A stretch of DNA of 64,000 nucleotides from Paraphaeosphaeria minitans (lineage: Eukaryota; Ascomycota; Dothideomycetes; Pleosporales; Didymosphaeriaceae). Below are positions 45,561 through 58,339 of this stretch, piece by piece; within the stretch, counting starts at the first letter, position 1, and every line of letters begins with the position of its first letter. Where the stretch lies: contig WJXW01000015.1 in assembly GCA_015832175.1 (NCBI GenBank), positions 1,054,001 through 1,118,000 of the forward strand, read 5' to 3'. A program made the position numbers and the translations under genes. The notes beneath the pieces were generated by a model. The model searched no databases, was not told the DNA's origin, and was given only the letters and a program-made list of their open reading frames with translations.

Positions 45561-48500
45561 TGGAGTGCGCTGATGCAGGGCTGACAACACATATGCAATG
45601 TGCTTGGCCAACGCGCGCCTTGATAAGGTAGGAATTCATAGGCTTGACGCTACTTGCGTACAAGCATGTCTGGGCGTGTTCCTTTTTGGCATGACGGCTT
45701 TCCCGATCCACAGTGCTCCGTGGGGTGAAAGATACGCAATCACAGCATCGGTCAAGGAGGACGAATAACCACCAGTGCCAGAAGATGTGCGGGCTGCACG
45801 CATTTCAGGCAGCTCGTACTCGGGCGTACGGTAAGGATACACGCGAACTAACGTGTGTATAAACAGCGCAACATCACCCCGACTAAGTTGGTCTTAGGTC
45901 TTCCGCGGCCTGGCAATATCGACGTTATTTATGTATCAACGTGAGGCTCTAGCGTTCGTTGAGACAGTCGGGCAGAATTGGCCTGCAATTTGGGGCCTGA
46001 AACCGTTCTAGTGTAGACACACGGAGCCACAACCAACACATCTCCTTATTCCCCAAGACTGCCAATCTCTAGCGTGGACCAACTTTGATACGTCACCAAG
46101 ATATGGTTTCAGGGACGCCGTAAATCTTAGCTTCCCCTATTTTAACGGTTTACCCGCGACATCGACGGTATTCCAGCGTGATTTCAGCATGTCGGCGAGG
46201 GAGGGAGGCTGCGATGGGGACGATTACCTTTGATGCCTCTAAGACGCGCTTCCAGGAATGCGTAGTCCAGAGCCCCCTCTTAGGCCTCTTGGAGCAGAAC
46301 TGAACCCCACCTGATGCACGCAACGACAATGCCTAGGAAGGCGCAATGCGGAAAGCATCTCGCTGAGTTTGGTGGATATTAAGAAGACAAGGCAGAAGCA
46401 GGGACCATGAGCACATCAATCAGCGTGCTGTCTCCTCAGATTAGATAGTCAAGAATCAAGCTTTGCTTTCAGTCCGTATGTGGAGCTCGGCTCTGTGAAA
46501 ACAGCCTCGTATTCAGGTCGTTGATCAATATCACTTGAGAAAGTGAGGGAGTATGGGGTTAGACGCTAGGCAGTGGCAGACAAACCCTGGTAAGCAGGGA
46601 CGCTGTACTACACCCTCAGTCAACGTTGAGTTCGGCACAATTGCTTCTCCTTTCGACCTACCGACGATGCAACCAAAGAGAAGTCCATGGAGTGTAAAGA
46701 AAGTAGCGCTGTGCACCAAAAGCACATTGAGACTACGATCTACTACGAGACTAGAAGTTCAGCTCGCCTGAAAATGCATTCATGTTACATAACCCCAACC
46801 AAGCCTATCGCTCACGGCTCGGACATTGGAAGCACGCCAGGCTTCGACGGTTTTGGTCTGATGCGGGAATATCAACAGTTCTCGTTGGAGGTCATCGCTA
46901 GAGACCTGAAGTCAGTGGCCAGGATCCAAGTCGAGAGACGGACATAGCGTTACAGCTCAAGGCTCAACCGTGCGCGCCTCCTTTTTCAACCTCGCCGAAC
47001 GCCGTGCATGTTCTGTGCATCCGCAGCAGCCGCGGGGCGATTTGAGCAGAGAGTGCATGGCGTTGAACTGCCTCCTCGTACCCTCCTGCCGCTCCGGAAG
47101 TGGTTTGATTTCATGGAGGATGCTCTTTGATTGTTTGTCTTGGCGCTGCCTTCGTCCGATCTCAACGTTTTTGAACTCGTGCAGCTACTTCTCGCTGGCT
47201 TCGGGAGCATGCTAAGAATGTGGGGTTGCGAGCATCCCAGAGCCTCACCTTCCGCGATCGGTGGCTGGAAGTCGATCACCTGGTTCGGACGCTTGGCTGT
47301 AACGGAAGCAAGGTGCGTCCTGGTCGCGTAACTAATCCTATGGGTCACGATCGATAGAGAGCCTTTGGAATGCTGACCCAGGTAAGCACGAATGGAGGAG
47401 GACATGCGCGAAACCTAGAGGCCTCGGGGACAAGCGTCGCGGCAGCGGTCACGCCTGCCTTTCCACCAGTACAAGCTTGCGCACTGGTTTCCACAGAGCT
47501 TCCGCGCGGATGGCCGACGCCTGGCCGAAGTTGCGCCTGAACCCAGCAGGGATGGTAGAAATCTGTTATTCTTGGGGGACTCATGCCGTGACTGAAAGGG
47601 TAAGCTGTCTCATTGAAACATTTCAGTGGAAGGCTGTACTACAAGCCCACGGACCATCACTTTGGACAAGGGGGACGGCTAAAGAAGAAACCTTTGGTGA
47701 GCGCCGAGCAGGCCACCAACCCTCAATGTCCTAACGCTGGGATAGAGAGATCAGAGGTTCAGAACTGTGCCCCATCCGTTTGCTAACATCAGCTAGCCTA
47801 GTCCGGTTAGACGAAGCATGAGCTACATACACCCGCATGCATCGTCGGTCATGTGATGACATCCATCAAGTCAAGAACGCCCGGAGCAGTGTGCTACGTG
47901 GGTGCATACTGGAAGAGATGCGAATCTGACAATCCCGTGAGCTAGCGACGTAGGATCCGTTCGAGATGGCGTTATCGCCGTCTAGCCGAGCCTACTCGCG
48001 GATGGCATGCGACAGCAGGTCGTGGTCGAGGAATCCCTGTTCCGCGGAGACGGGGCACAAGCACAAAGGTGTCTAGCAAAGTGCCGCAAAGCAGGTGTTC
48101 ACTGCGTCGTGTATTGCACCGGGAGGGGGCGCGCTTCCGTAGGAAACGGGCCGAAACACCTGAAAGTCCTGCTAGCTGACCGCGGCTCACCATTCACATC
48201 CTGAAAGGCATGCAGCTTGATCGCAGCCTCCGCAAACTGCGCGCCGCCCCAATTTCGAAAAGCATAGCGCCGCATATAGCGATCCATTGTCTCGGGACCA
48301 GCCGTGTGCGAAGCCGAGGTTCCTCCTGCTTAACGTTAGTGCGCGTTCACGGTAGCCAAGTCCACTGGCCTTCGTGTGAGCTCCTAGATCGATCCACCAA
48401 TGCGGCAAAACCGAGCGCGCCAGCATGTTCATGCCTTCTACCGCACCCGAGCGCATGGTTCACGGCCCACATTCCATTTCCGCGCAGTATTTGCTGTCGC

Positions 48501-49483
48501 TGGTTGGTGGTGACAGCCGCGCTAGAGCCGCACGGCTTGGCTGCCAAGGTACCTAAGCCAGGCTGACATGACGCGATCAGTGTGCTCGAGAATTTGATTG
48601 GCAGATATGTTTTTAGACGAGAGTGGCAGACCGGCTTGACTCGCCTCGCATGCCGTCGACAGAAACTGGCGCTTGCTCGGTTGGAAAGCAGTACATGCGC
48701 CACGCTGCCAACCCATATACTGCGCCGCATGCCCGCAGGCAACTACGTATGCACTGCTCGGACACGTGCTCTGCACTTGAAGCAAAGATGGGCTTTCGAC
48801 TGCCGGCCTCGCTTTACCTTCCTGATCTACCTACGGGGATGCATATACGTGACAAAGAGTGCATCTCCGGAGGCCCCTGACTAGCTATGTGCCGATGTGG
48901 CATCAAATTGACCGTACCTTCGTAGAATCGGCGACTCCGACTGAAAGACTCGATGTGGCACAGCGCTGGGCGAAGAAGGGAACGTTCCGTGAACGTTACC
49001 GAGCAAAGTCGGCGCAGGCCTCGGCTGTTTGACATCAAAGGTAGCAACGCAGGGTGGATGGATGCTTGCGCAACAGGGAAAGCCCTGCAGCCCTTTCGAG
49101 CAAAGCACTCCGGGTATTGCCCTCTCTCCTGGGCTACACCTCGTGTAGCGCGGCCATTCGTCTCGAGGACGTTATGCTGCCGCACTCGTGATACAGCCCG
49201 ATCTAGTCACACAAATCACGAACAGATGCAATGTGAGAGTGCTCGTCAGCCTCAGTCGTGCCGGCTGCAGCAGCTCGATGACCTACAGCCGGCAGTCGGT
49301 CGCTCCAAGTCAGCGGCAGCGTCATGATTGCCACCGCTGCCAGCATCTACTTCGAGGGCGCTATTGCCTAACAGTGGCGCGCGCCACAGCCTTCCCTCAT
49401 CGCAAATCTACGTATAGCCCGCCTTTGAACGGCGGAGAGAATGGACATGCCAACTGGAAAGGTGTCGGAGCGGGGAAGTCTGT
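45561..49483. other. Gene-poor stretch with one possible gene remnant
   Basis: No firm gene. On the minus strand at about 47970-48790 fragments look coding-like (HEHAGALGFAAL; RYMRRYAFRNWGGAQFAEAA, followed by a GTGAGC donor and preceded by a CACTAACG...CAG acceptor), but I could neither join the frames nor name a family. The rest has only short overlapping ORFs. Confidence 0.4.
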
Positions 49484-50130
49484 CCATTACCGTGGCTAAA
49501 CTCTTCCGACTGGCCAATGCACTACGTGACATGCACGATTAGCTAGATAATGCCGTTGCTGCCGCGAAGCAGTGAGACCCATAAATTACACGAATGTTAG
49601 TCCTTCCATGCTGCTTACGCTTACAGCGCATCCAGTGGAGACGCAAAGTATTTTGATAGCGGCATATTCCTGCTCACACGGACGAGGTGGAGACGTTCAG
49701 ATTCCACGAATGCCAATTCTTCCATCCTGCTTACGCTTACCACGTATCAAGTGGAGACGCAGGCAATCTCAACAGTGCCGTATGTTGCTGATTCTCGCCA
49801 AGTGAATGCTAAGTGTTCAATGCTGACACTCACCAAAACATCTAAACTCTACGAATGCTCTTTGATTCATGCTGCTGAAATTGCCAAGAATGCTGGTCCA
49901 TTTGATGCCAATTGCGAAAAGGTCCCCTTCCATCCTAGCATGGCGCGTTTAATTGTAGGTTTGGTGCTCGCACATAGTAAATGTCTTGCTCTTCACTTAC
50001 CGCAATGCTGTGTCGAGCTGAAGGCCCGGCAGCCGATATCCACGCACGGCTACGGGAACATGCATCAGCGCGTAGTATTGACCTGGTTCGTTTCCGATAG
50101 GCGCCTATTCCGGCGGTGCTGTAGTTTCCT
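49484..50130 (+). repeat. Dispersed repeat copy with internal minisatellite (partial)
   Basis: Starts with GTCCATTACCGTGGCTAAAC, which recurs at about 59126; continues with units marked GTGGAGAC and CCACGAATGCCAATTCTTCC, and ends with ATATCCACGCACG and ATGCATCAGCGCG, which recur at 60339-60380. It is a shortened version of the 59.1-60.4 kb block in the same orientation. Confidence 0.7.
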
Positions 50131-51006
50131 TGTACGCCCTGCGGCTCGACTCTGGAAAGCATAAGCATCTTACTCACTTTATGCTCCCTACCTGTGCGCA
50201 TAAGAAAAATCGGTCTCGGCCGACGGCAGTACGCGCCCAAGCATCAGCATGTTAAACCGGCTGCCAAACCATCAGTCCCAGTCATTGACTGTGAGAACAG
50301 TATCTCGCAGCCGTGAGCATTCCCATCAGCAGTCCTAACGCGGCCAGCTCATGCTCAGCATCACCACCAGCGCGTCAGGAATTTCGCTTGCCGTCGTAAG
50401 AGAAAACTGCTAGACATTCAATTACGATCAGCACGTGAAGCAACCCAATTCGCGAGTAATCCAAACAGATCAGCGCCGCAGCACGATAATGAACATTGAA
50501 CGTGAGCGTAAGTGCGGACCAAATGTCACGCAAAACCAGAATTGCGTCCCCATCCCAGCATTCCGTGTCGTCCGGATGACTTGCTGCATCACTGCGCAGG
50601 CGTGGTTCTTTGCGATAGGTTTCCATTTGTGCGACAGGTAATAGCCATACTTACGGCTGGTTTAGGCACGACCACCCGGGCATGTGTCTGCAGAGAGCTG
50701 GCTCGGCACGGTTCTGTCAAGCATCAGGCTTTCCGAACTTGACACGAACTCTTCGTAACTTTCTTAAGACTTATACATTGATGGAGTGACCGAAGCGCTC
50801 GCATCGTGTGGGGCGCCATCTGCGTTCTAACTACCATAGTGTCCTGTGCACCGGCCGTCGCGCTTTGAGCTCCTGCATTCATGTCAAGTTATCCGCTGAA
50901 TCGTCTCTGATCGGTGGTTTGGGAAAGGTAATCATCCGTTAAATATCAAACAGTCAACTGGGACGCTACCGGTAATGCTGATAAACTTCTACATTGTACG
51001 TCATGT
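50131..51006. other. Gene-free stretch with CAGCA-rich text
   Basis: No gene. Around 50226-50390 there are recurrent CATCAGCA/CAGCATCA strings similar to 13.74 kb and 54.65-54.97 kb, probably further decay products of the repeat. Confidence 0.4.
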
Positions 51007-51992
51007 CTATCGTTGCCCATCAGTCCTCCGTATGTCCCCTGGGATCCACGGCGAATTCTTGAAGTAGCTCTCCGTGACCTTGCCCGCGTACGTCTGGTCA
51101 TCTTCACACATGCCTCCTCCCGTCTTTCCGATGTGACTGCAATGCACATCCGGCCGGAACTTGAGCATGACATGATGCAAGCCCCTGCACATCACCGTGT
51201 TCATTCCAAACTCCCACGATTGACCGAGGCGGACTTCTTCCAGCAGGAACGACGTGCAAGCGTCTTGCGAGGGGTACTGGACATTGGAGCCGGTGCAATG
51301 TGTCGTATGCGTATCGCAGATAGATGCAACTAGCTTCTGCAGGACTAGGCGCTCTGCAACGTCCTTGTCCTCGTGAATGCTCTTCAGAAGCTCTTCTAAC
51401 AGGAAGCCCCACCAGCGGAACGTTACATCATACTGATTGATCCGCTTCTCCTCATCCCAAGTCATCCATGTATCGATGAGTACAGGCACCGATGTATTGT
51501 GAAAGGTCGCGATCGAGAAGTTCACTCTTGTTGTCGAGCTTGCGATGTTTTGATTGGCGGTGAAATGAAGGATCTCGTAAGACGTAGGCTGCCCGAACAA
51601 GCTGAAGGTTGACGACGGAGTGAAAAGGCCGAATATGTACTCGGTGTTGAGTTCAGCGCCGTCGAACGTACGGCTATCGGAGACACGGCCTTGGACCTAT
51701 AGCACGTCAGTGAAGCCGCCATGAGAGCGAGTTGTAGGATATACATTGGCTGAGAATATGGTCGAGTTGATAGATCGTGCCTCCTCGACATTGGCGGGGT
51801 ACAGGAACCTTGACCAGAAGTCGTTTTGCAACCTCCAGAGTTCTTCGTGGCCAAAGTCTGGGCCTGGAGTGCCAGGGAGAGGAACTAGATTGGTCCAGTG
51901 AGGCTAAAATCAGGACAAGGCGTCGGCAGCTTACGTTGATGTTGGAGATATGCGTATGAGATTCCGACGAAGAGACCTAGAAACATCCGCAT
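51007..51992 (-). CDS. Secreted protein of unknown function
   Basis: Three exons (51935..51992, 51745..51884, 51007..51696; introns 50 and 48 nt, in phase) give 295 aa. The N-terminus is a signal peptide (MRMFLGLFVGISYAY). The mature region opens with LPLPGTPGPDFGHEELW, then SINSTIFSANVQGRVSD, FRWWGFLLEEL, a cysteine-rich C-terminal half with GQSWEFGMNTVMCR, RPDVHCSHIGKTGGGMC and YFKNSPWIP. I recognise this block order from a widespread family of fungal extracellular proteins without an assigned activity; several N-glycosylation sites (NST, NTS, NFS) and paired cysteines support secretion. The substrate or role is unknown. Confidence 0.7.
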
Positions 51993-52939
51993 TTTTCGTA
52001 CATCTATCGCTGGGAGTAGATCCGATGGTGAAGTTTGAGCGGCTACAGAATGCTCGAGTGTGAAAGGAAACTACTCTCTTGGACACTCGCCATGTCTTTA
52101 TAGACCACGATCCATTCCCGGCAACGTGCCCCACTGAAGGCTTACAAGATGCACAGGATGATGCAACATATCATTGTGATGGATAATGAGTCGCACAATG
52201 ATTGACCAAAGGCGGTATTGGGCGTGAAGAGGACGGGGACGCAGATGTGAACGGGGATAACGCTGACCGTGTTTAGCTGGAAAATCGTACTGGATGCCCC
52301 GAACCGATAGACCTGGCAACCCGTGCATGAGCATCATTGCTCGTTCAATGCCACCCACGCTATACTCTCGTAATAGTCTATCACCTTCAGATGGCAACGT
52401 GCTATGCGATGTTCTGGACATGAACGTCAACCGTCAGCACTCTCTGCGGCAAAGTTTTCGATCCCTCACGTACACTCCTGATATTCCCGTACAAAAACTG
52501 CATGAATGCTAATGAACGGGGAGATGGATGCGCTGACTGCGGTGCTCGGATCTAGAGCCGACCAGACTGTTCCACATAAACGTATCGAGTCCTAACGGCA
52601 CCGATAAAGCACCACGTGAAGCTGAGAACTTTCCAAAGCGGAGATGCTGAAGAAAAACGCATTTTGACAAATGACCTAGTACCATAAGTAAAAGCCGCCC
52701 ATAACAACGATAATGGCTCCCGAAAACTCTATAGTCTCATATGCCACTTCAGTCTACGATTGACACGAGTGACCCTAGTGCTGAAGAGGAAGCCTGGAAA
52801 TCGCGCGCGGGAAGCCTATGGCATCTCGCGCTCAACGACATTATATCCTAGATAGCATCCCAATATAAGGGTCGGCATCATTCACACTCCTTCGATCGGC
52901 TTCGTCCCTTCGTGCTTCTACGCCATCACCCTCTCGACG
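51993..52939. other. Intergenic stretch
   Basis: Divergent promoter space between the secreted protein and the AhpD-like gene; short ORFs only. Confidence 0.45.
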
Positions 52940-53570
52940 ATGAACCCCCAACTCAAAGCGTTACTGGCAGGAATTGACAACCCAGCTCGTATCCCATCTC
53001 CAGAATTGATGGGCAAAATATTCGAGAAGTATGCTCGAGAAGCTTCTGGCAGATGTCTGGGGTTGTCCTCATGGCTCTCTGTTGTGACTGCTACGGCGGT
53101 GACCCTCAAGTCGTCGGCGCTCATGATAGCTCTCTACAGTCATGCCACGGCGGGCAAGGATCTAGCTGAGAGCACTGTGGTCGCGGAGTTCGTGCGAGAT
53201 GTAGGAATCAGCGGCATAGCTGTGATCGGGGTATGAAAAACGTATTCGTATTGGATAGCACCTGCTGACCACGGACAGATTCCAAGAGTGATTAACATGC
53301 TTACCGCGTTCCATGTTTCGCTCCCCTCCACAGTGAAATCGTCGATCACGAGCACGTCGTCGGACCGTGCAGATGCGAGTAACATCGTCACAATCCAAAG
53401 CAAGTTGGCGGGTAGCGACGACCTGAGGGATATCGTCGACACGGTGCCGTTTACTAGCGAGGCTGGCGCGCAGCTATCTGCGACGGGCATCATGAAGGTG
53501 AGTCTAGCCCAGCTGTGATGCGAAAGAGTGTGAGCTAACCTAAAATGCGTAGTTAGGTGGTGCTGGGTAG
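52940..53570 (+). CDS. Small AhpD/CMD-like protein (tentative)
   Basis: Three exons (52940..53230, 53279..53497, 53553..53570; introns 48 and 55 nt with CTGAC and CTAAC branches) give 175 aa. The helical pattern ALYSHATAGKDLAES, then a second helix and GIPRVINMLTAFHVSLP, resembles fungal carboxymuconolactone-decarboxylase/AhpD-fold proteins. The usual CxxC redox pair is absent, so a peroxidase-type role is unlikely. The last exon encodes only LGGAG. No signal peptide or membrane segment. The family assignment rests on pattern resemblance. Confidence 0.5.
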
Positions 53571-56562
53571 TGTGAATCGCCGCCTCGACCGGAACTCGAA
53601 GGAACTTCACAAGTGATGGGGGTTTCGTCCTTCCATTCTTGATATACAGTCGTCTCTTCACCGTACTGAGAGGCGCGCACGCGTGTCATCCATCCATGCA
53701 TCCATCTCTCTCTTCTTTTCTTTTTTCTCTTTTACTTCCGTGATTGGCCGGCGTTTACGGTAAGTCTACTCTTCGAGGCTATTTTGCACGTCCGCTTGTT
53801 GATACTACATAAAGACTTGGAACGGACTGTGACGAATCTGCCTATTAGTCCCACACAAAAACAGTGAAGATGTATATTATGTGTAAATATGAAGAGTATA
53901 TGCAAATCTGAACTTCCTGCACCGGATGCGATAAGCTGCTGGGATGGGCGGACTGGGCGCGGTGCCTCCACACCTACCGAAAATTGAAATCTTTCTAGCA
54001 ACTGTATCATAGCTATTGAACCTAAAAACCTAGAGCGCGAACCTTAAGGAACACTACAGCAGTAAAAGTGAATTTATTCTGTAATAGCCAAGCTATCCAA
54101 AAACGTACAAAGCTGACACTTTACATAGTAGGCAGTATGGTTAGAAGCAAACCTTGCGCTATATTTGATCCAGTCAAGTAGTTATCAGGACGGATATTCG
54201 TTTTGCAAGGGACTTCAATAAATGGACGGAGTTGAGCGATTATTCCGCAGTTGGCCGCATCAGGTGATACAAAACTTGCCGAAGCATGTACAGCCGGTAA
54301 TCGAACGCCTCTTGGCATCGACCGCAAATCGCACCGAGGGCACGTATCATGCTGACCGATATGCGCCGTGCAGTGAAGGATGATCGTGGCACTTGAAGCA
54401 ATCCTCATCCCAGCCTTAATTTGGCTTCGCATTAACCTACTCTGCCATCAGAGTCACAATCTGGTTGTCTTCATGCTGATCAACTATTCAAACACCTGTT
54501 TATACTCTCAACCAGATCAGGCATCATCGCATAGCGCGACTGTAAACCGTTGCTGTGAATTCTTCTGGTCCGCAGCACTGGGGCAGGCTGACTAGCGCGG
54601 ACGCAATGGCTTGGCGGTTGGATGCTCACATAGGTCCAGGATAATACATCACCACGCATGTCAGCACGCTATGCAGCGCATCAAGGGATCACGAAGGTGA
54701 TGGGGGCAGCTGGGTCCGATGTGCTTACCAGCGCTGTCAGCCTCGACGTGGGAACTTCGTGTGGAAGGCGACGTTTACTAGCAACAGCATCACGATCGAA
54801 CAGTCCCATGCGGCAGATTAGCACCAAGAAGCATCACCGTAACCAATGCCGCTAGCGTGTAATGTGGGATGTGCTTGCACTCAGCATAGATGTTATCAGC
54901 ACGGTTGGCACACCATTTGAGTAAGGAGAGTTACGTTTACTAGCAATAAGCACCATCAGCAGTAGCACCGTCCATACCTCTTACTCTGGGAATGACCCCT
55001 GTGTCATCAGAAGCACGACCCAACAGCTGCGCATTCATGCATGTCAATCCGATTTGGGGCGCATCGCCACTCGGCACACATTCTGTCACCATTGGCAGAG
55101 GGAGGACCTCCCAGGAATCGACCAACCCGGGCTTTGTAGTTAGCCGAGCCAACCGATACAATCATCATACAATTCGATCAGGATTGACGTCATGATGTAA
55201 CGCCATCATACTTGTTCTCCGGGTACGCAACTGCTAAGGAACGAAACACAGATGGAACGAAAAGGATAGTACTTGGTATATTGCTCTGGTCTGGGTAAAG
55301 AGTGTAGAATGCTCCCTCTTAAGGGTGCCAAGAATTACAACGCAGATTAACGTGTGTGCTTCGCAGCGCATGCTCGAATGTCCATCGGCAAGAGTCATGA
55401 GGACGACTCTAAAAGGGCTGGAAGTCCATTAGTAGACTATCATTAGGAAAAACAATGCTACCGGCGCATCGTTCCTCATAACACCTGCAAGACGCTTCTG
55501 GAACCGTATTTGGCGAGAGTAAGCATAAGCATTCGAAGTCAAACCTATGGAATTCCAGCTGGTGGAAAACCAGGGTAATGGATTTCCACACACCGCTAAA
55601 GGATTATCCGTCAGCATGGACGTCAGCAGGTCCTGTAGTTGTGCTCCCCATGGTCACGCAGAGTAAGAAGGCTGCCTGTCTTCTCCGAAAAGGGTTCGCC
55701 CCAAATGGACTAGCGTGGCGGCAACAACAGTGGGGTCTGCCATAACATGATGCATTACTGCTCGCCAAGCTGCAGTTCAAAGGAAAATATGAGATCAAAT
55801 CATATTTTCTCCTTGGGCTTGTCGATAGTTGCAGTTGCAGAAGGCGCGGTTTATTCATTCGACGGATCACACGAATCAATTAGATCTACTTAGCTCGGAT
55901 ATGCAATGCCTTAGGAAGAATCAGCATGAGGGTGGATGAGAACAGTGCAAAGGTTGTGACTAGATAGCTGGAATACGTGAGCGGCAGGACAACCATGCTG
56001 ACCCATCCAGACCAACTAAGCCAACCGAGTCGCTTATACCCTTGAACCAAGATGGAATTCGAGGTCGATTGACACCAGTGAACCAGCTCCATGCTGTCCA
56101 TACACGAGTAGATGTACGCACTCGGTGCGAAGCACAGTTTCCGCATACTTGTTCGAAGCAGGAACAAATAGTCGGCGGAAAGCAAACCCTCCCCGACTTA
56201 GTAACGCCACCGCAAGATCCGCCCTCACCGTCAAGCTCTGGAACTCTCTTTCGTCGTCTCGATCCGTCAACCGTGGTAAAAAACACAGCTTCACCTGCTG
56301 GAGGCGCGACTGCTGTAGCCTTGAGAACAATACCAAACAGTCCGAGCCTGGCCAACAGCCTCGCCTCCCTGATGCCATGCTTTTACCACCAGATATGGCA
56401 CTCGCAAGTCTTCCGTCCTGTTGAAGTGACAGCTGTGACAGACAGAACATTGCTGTCGTCCGCAATTTTCGGGTGGTGCGCCACTCTCTTTCGTCATCCA
56501 CCATGATGGCCGGCTGTCTTGCGCGAAACTACAAGTGAGTGAAACTCGCTGTGCTAGGAGGA
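53571..56562. other. Gene-poor stretch (3 kb)
   Basis: No supported gene. CAGCA-rich text with a duplicated GTTTACTAGCAA (54769 and 54930) lies at 54.65-54.97 kb. Minus-strand frames at 55886-56504 overlap in three phases; one reads LTVRADLAVALLSRGGFAF, but nothing could be assembled. Confidence 0.4.
53688..53735 (+). repeat. Low-complexity CATC/pyrimidine tract
   Basis: Several CATC(CATG) steps followed by an almost pure C/T run of about 35 nt ending near TTTTACTTCC. Such tracts are common in fungal promoters or 3' regions; no plus-strand gene starts just downstream. Confidence 0.7.
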
Positions 56563-56835
56563 CTAATGGCCCAGATCGTCAGCGTCGGATGCACTAGGAC
56601 TAGATCCAATCGTGACCTTACCCGGCAGGTTTTTCCATAGACTTCTCATCTCTGCTCGTGTCCCTAGGAAGGAGGGTAACGGGGTGCCTTGAGGCTGGTT
56701 TTGCAGCCAAATTGGGAAAGCACGGTCGATAATAGCTTTCCAGGTGGTAGAAACTTGGTTGAGGGCGACCACATCTCGGAAGCATCTTAGATGTATGAGA
56801 ACCTGGACACATAGCTCTACGGGTAGCTTCTCCAT
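56563..56835 (-). CDS. Short F-box protein
   Basis: Starts with a complete F-box: LPVELCVQVLIHLRCFRDVVALNQVSTTWKAIIDRA. The box binds Skp1 in SCF ubiquitin ligases. The product is only 90 aa, with a polar tail and no substrate-recognition repeats, so it is either a minimal F-box protein, as is frequent in fungi, or the first exon of a longer gene. The ATG is directly upstream of the motif. Confidence 0.7.
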   Translation of the reverse strand: MEKLPVELCVQVLIHLRCFRDVVALNQVSTTWKAIIDRAFPIWLQNQPQGTPLPSFLGTRAEMRSLWKNLPGKVTIGSSPSASDADDLGH

Positions 56836-57598
56836 ACAGAACGTCGGTAAGTCGACGAAGGGTCTTTATCGCGGTCTCACCTGATGGTCAGGCGCTGGAA
56901 ATCTGTTTTCAAATGCGTGCGAATAGGTTCGAGGATTCTCAAGCAAAACAAATTTCCTCCTTTCTGAACAGTATTTCTTGTTTAGTTCATTCTCAGTGTT
57001 TCGCCCCACGGAGTCTTACAATTCTGCTCACATGAGCATGGTTACATGGAACTGCTGCGCAAGATGACGGAGTTATCGTCAATCCTCGAATCATGCTTAT
57101 CCAGTAATGCAGCACGAAAATAGCAACTAGTGATTAGACAGAGCGACTGCAGCGTCGATGTCCTCATGAACCGTGCAAACCACTATGCTCTTACTTGAAC
57201 AAGTAGTATACATACATTGTAATGACCGGACGAACTCTATAACCACATACAATAAGTCTCTAGTTTATGTCCATCGGAACAGAGGAGTGTTCATATTGTA
57301 TGCCCTCCTGGAATTTTCGATAGTTGCAGTTGTAAACGGCCCGACCTGCTCTGTCAAAATCGACCAGTTACATATATTGATCCTTGAAGTTCGCATTGGT
57401 ATGGTTGGCACAGCGAGGGGGATACACTGCCCTATCGCGGAGGGGTAAGATCATCTCTAACACAACTTTCAATAATAATGCCTGATATACTACTACTTCG
57501 TCGTTGTTATCAGAGTTCTATTCCATTGCTAGCAGATTTGCACTATGCAGAGTCCTGCGCCACGTAGCGGGACGTAATCCTTGCTATTTGTTCTAAGT
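56836..57598. other. Intergenic stretch, nothing recognised
   Basis: About 760 bp with only short ORFs. Confidence 0.5.
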
Positions 57599-58268
57599 CT
57601 AGTCGCGTTCAGGTCCTGATTTGTTGAGACTGGGATTCTTTTCATCGGAGCCTGAGCCGTTCCTCGCGATACGGGGATCAGAAGGCAATATGCCGTCGCA
57701 TCCTCCAGAAGTAGCGATATTGCTTCCATATATGAGATTGTCGTACCCGACCATCACACGCATGCCTTCGTCGACATCTGTGAATCGAGATCCGCACCCT
57801 GCGATTCGTTTAGCCTTGAATATGAATCGAAGCCAAATCCACTCACCAACTAGCTCCTTTGAGTTATGTATGTCAGCCATGAATCGTAGGAACTGCTCTG
57901 CATTCTCGGCGTGAAACTCAGCGCAACCATCATGCTGGAGAGGTTGCATGTTGTACTGAGAAAGTGACGACACCAGCTTTCGGTGCTCGGCATCTTGATG
58001 AAACTTTATTATATGAGTGCAGAACTTGTATTGGACAAAGGGAAGGTCAAACCTGTACGTAACGGCTGAAATTCTTTGTCCCACTCCCAACTGACATGGT
58101 CAAGTCGGCGTGGACTGATTTCCAGTGCTCATGAAAGAACGCTTCGGACAGGCCTTTTTTCTTGTTGAAAAAGATCAGAATTCTGATATAAGGCTGCTGA
58201 TTTGAGCCTCGTCCGACTGCGAGCTCCTCAAAGGAAAAATGGTGGGTGAGATGACTAGGACACTCCAT
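57599..58268 (-). CDS. EthD-domain protein
   Basis: Small dimeric alpha+beta barrel protein of the EthD family. Fungal members include ring-forming decarboxylases and dehydratases in polyketide pathways, but many are of unknown role. Exons 58053..58268, 57847..58003 and 57599..57798 (introns 49 and 48 nt) give 190 aa. The signature is RILIFFNKKKGLSEAFFHEHW with KSVHADL after it, then YVQFHQDAEHRK, a linker to GCAEFHAENAEQFLRFMAD and finally the closing strand MRVMVGYDNLIYG. The extended C-terminal tail (residues 150-190) is polar. No synthase gene neighbours it. A TATATA lies about 65 nt upstream. Confidence 0.8.
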
Positions 58269-58332
58269 GATAGCACCTGAGTTTGAGCAAAGCCGACAGT
58301 CTCTGGCCTGAGTAGGTTCTTATACGAACATG

Positions 58333-58339
58333 TATATAG
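58333..58339 (-). promoter_or_regulatory. TATA box of the EthD gene
   Basis: The minus strand reads CTATATAC here, about 65 nt upstream of the EthD ATG. Confidence 0.4.

Noticed and set aside
54650..54970. A further minisatellite copy
   Set aside because: It shares CAGCA-rich text and a duplicated 12-mer but lacks the AGTGGAGAC and CCACGAATG landmarks, so I do not assign it to the family.
55886..56504. Three overlapping minus-strand frames, one with a membrane-like end
   Set aside because: No pair could be joined by a phase-matched intron and no family is recognisable.
28465..58268. Secondary-metabolite cluster (MFS pump, EthD, AhpD-like, FSH hydrolase)
   Set aside because: Genes are tens of kilobases apart, separated by unrelated genes, and no PKS, NRPS, terpene synthase or P450 is present.
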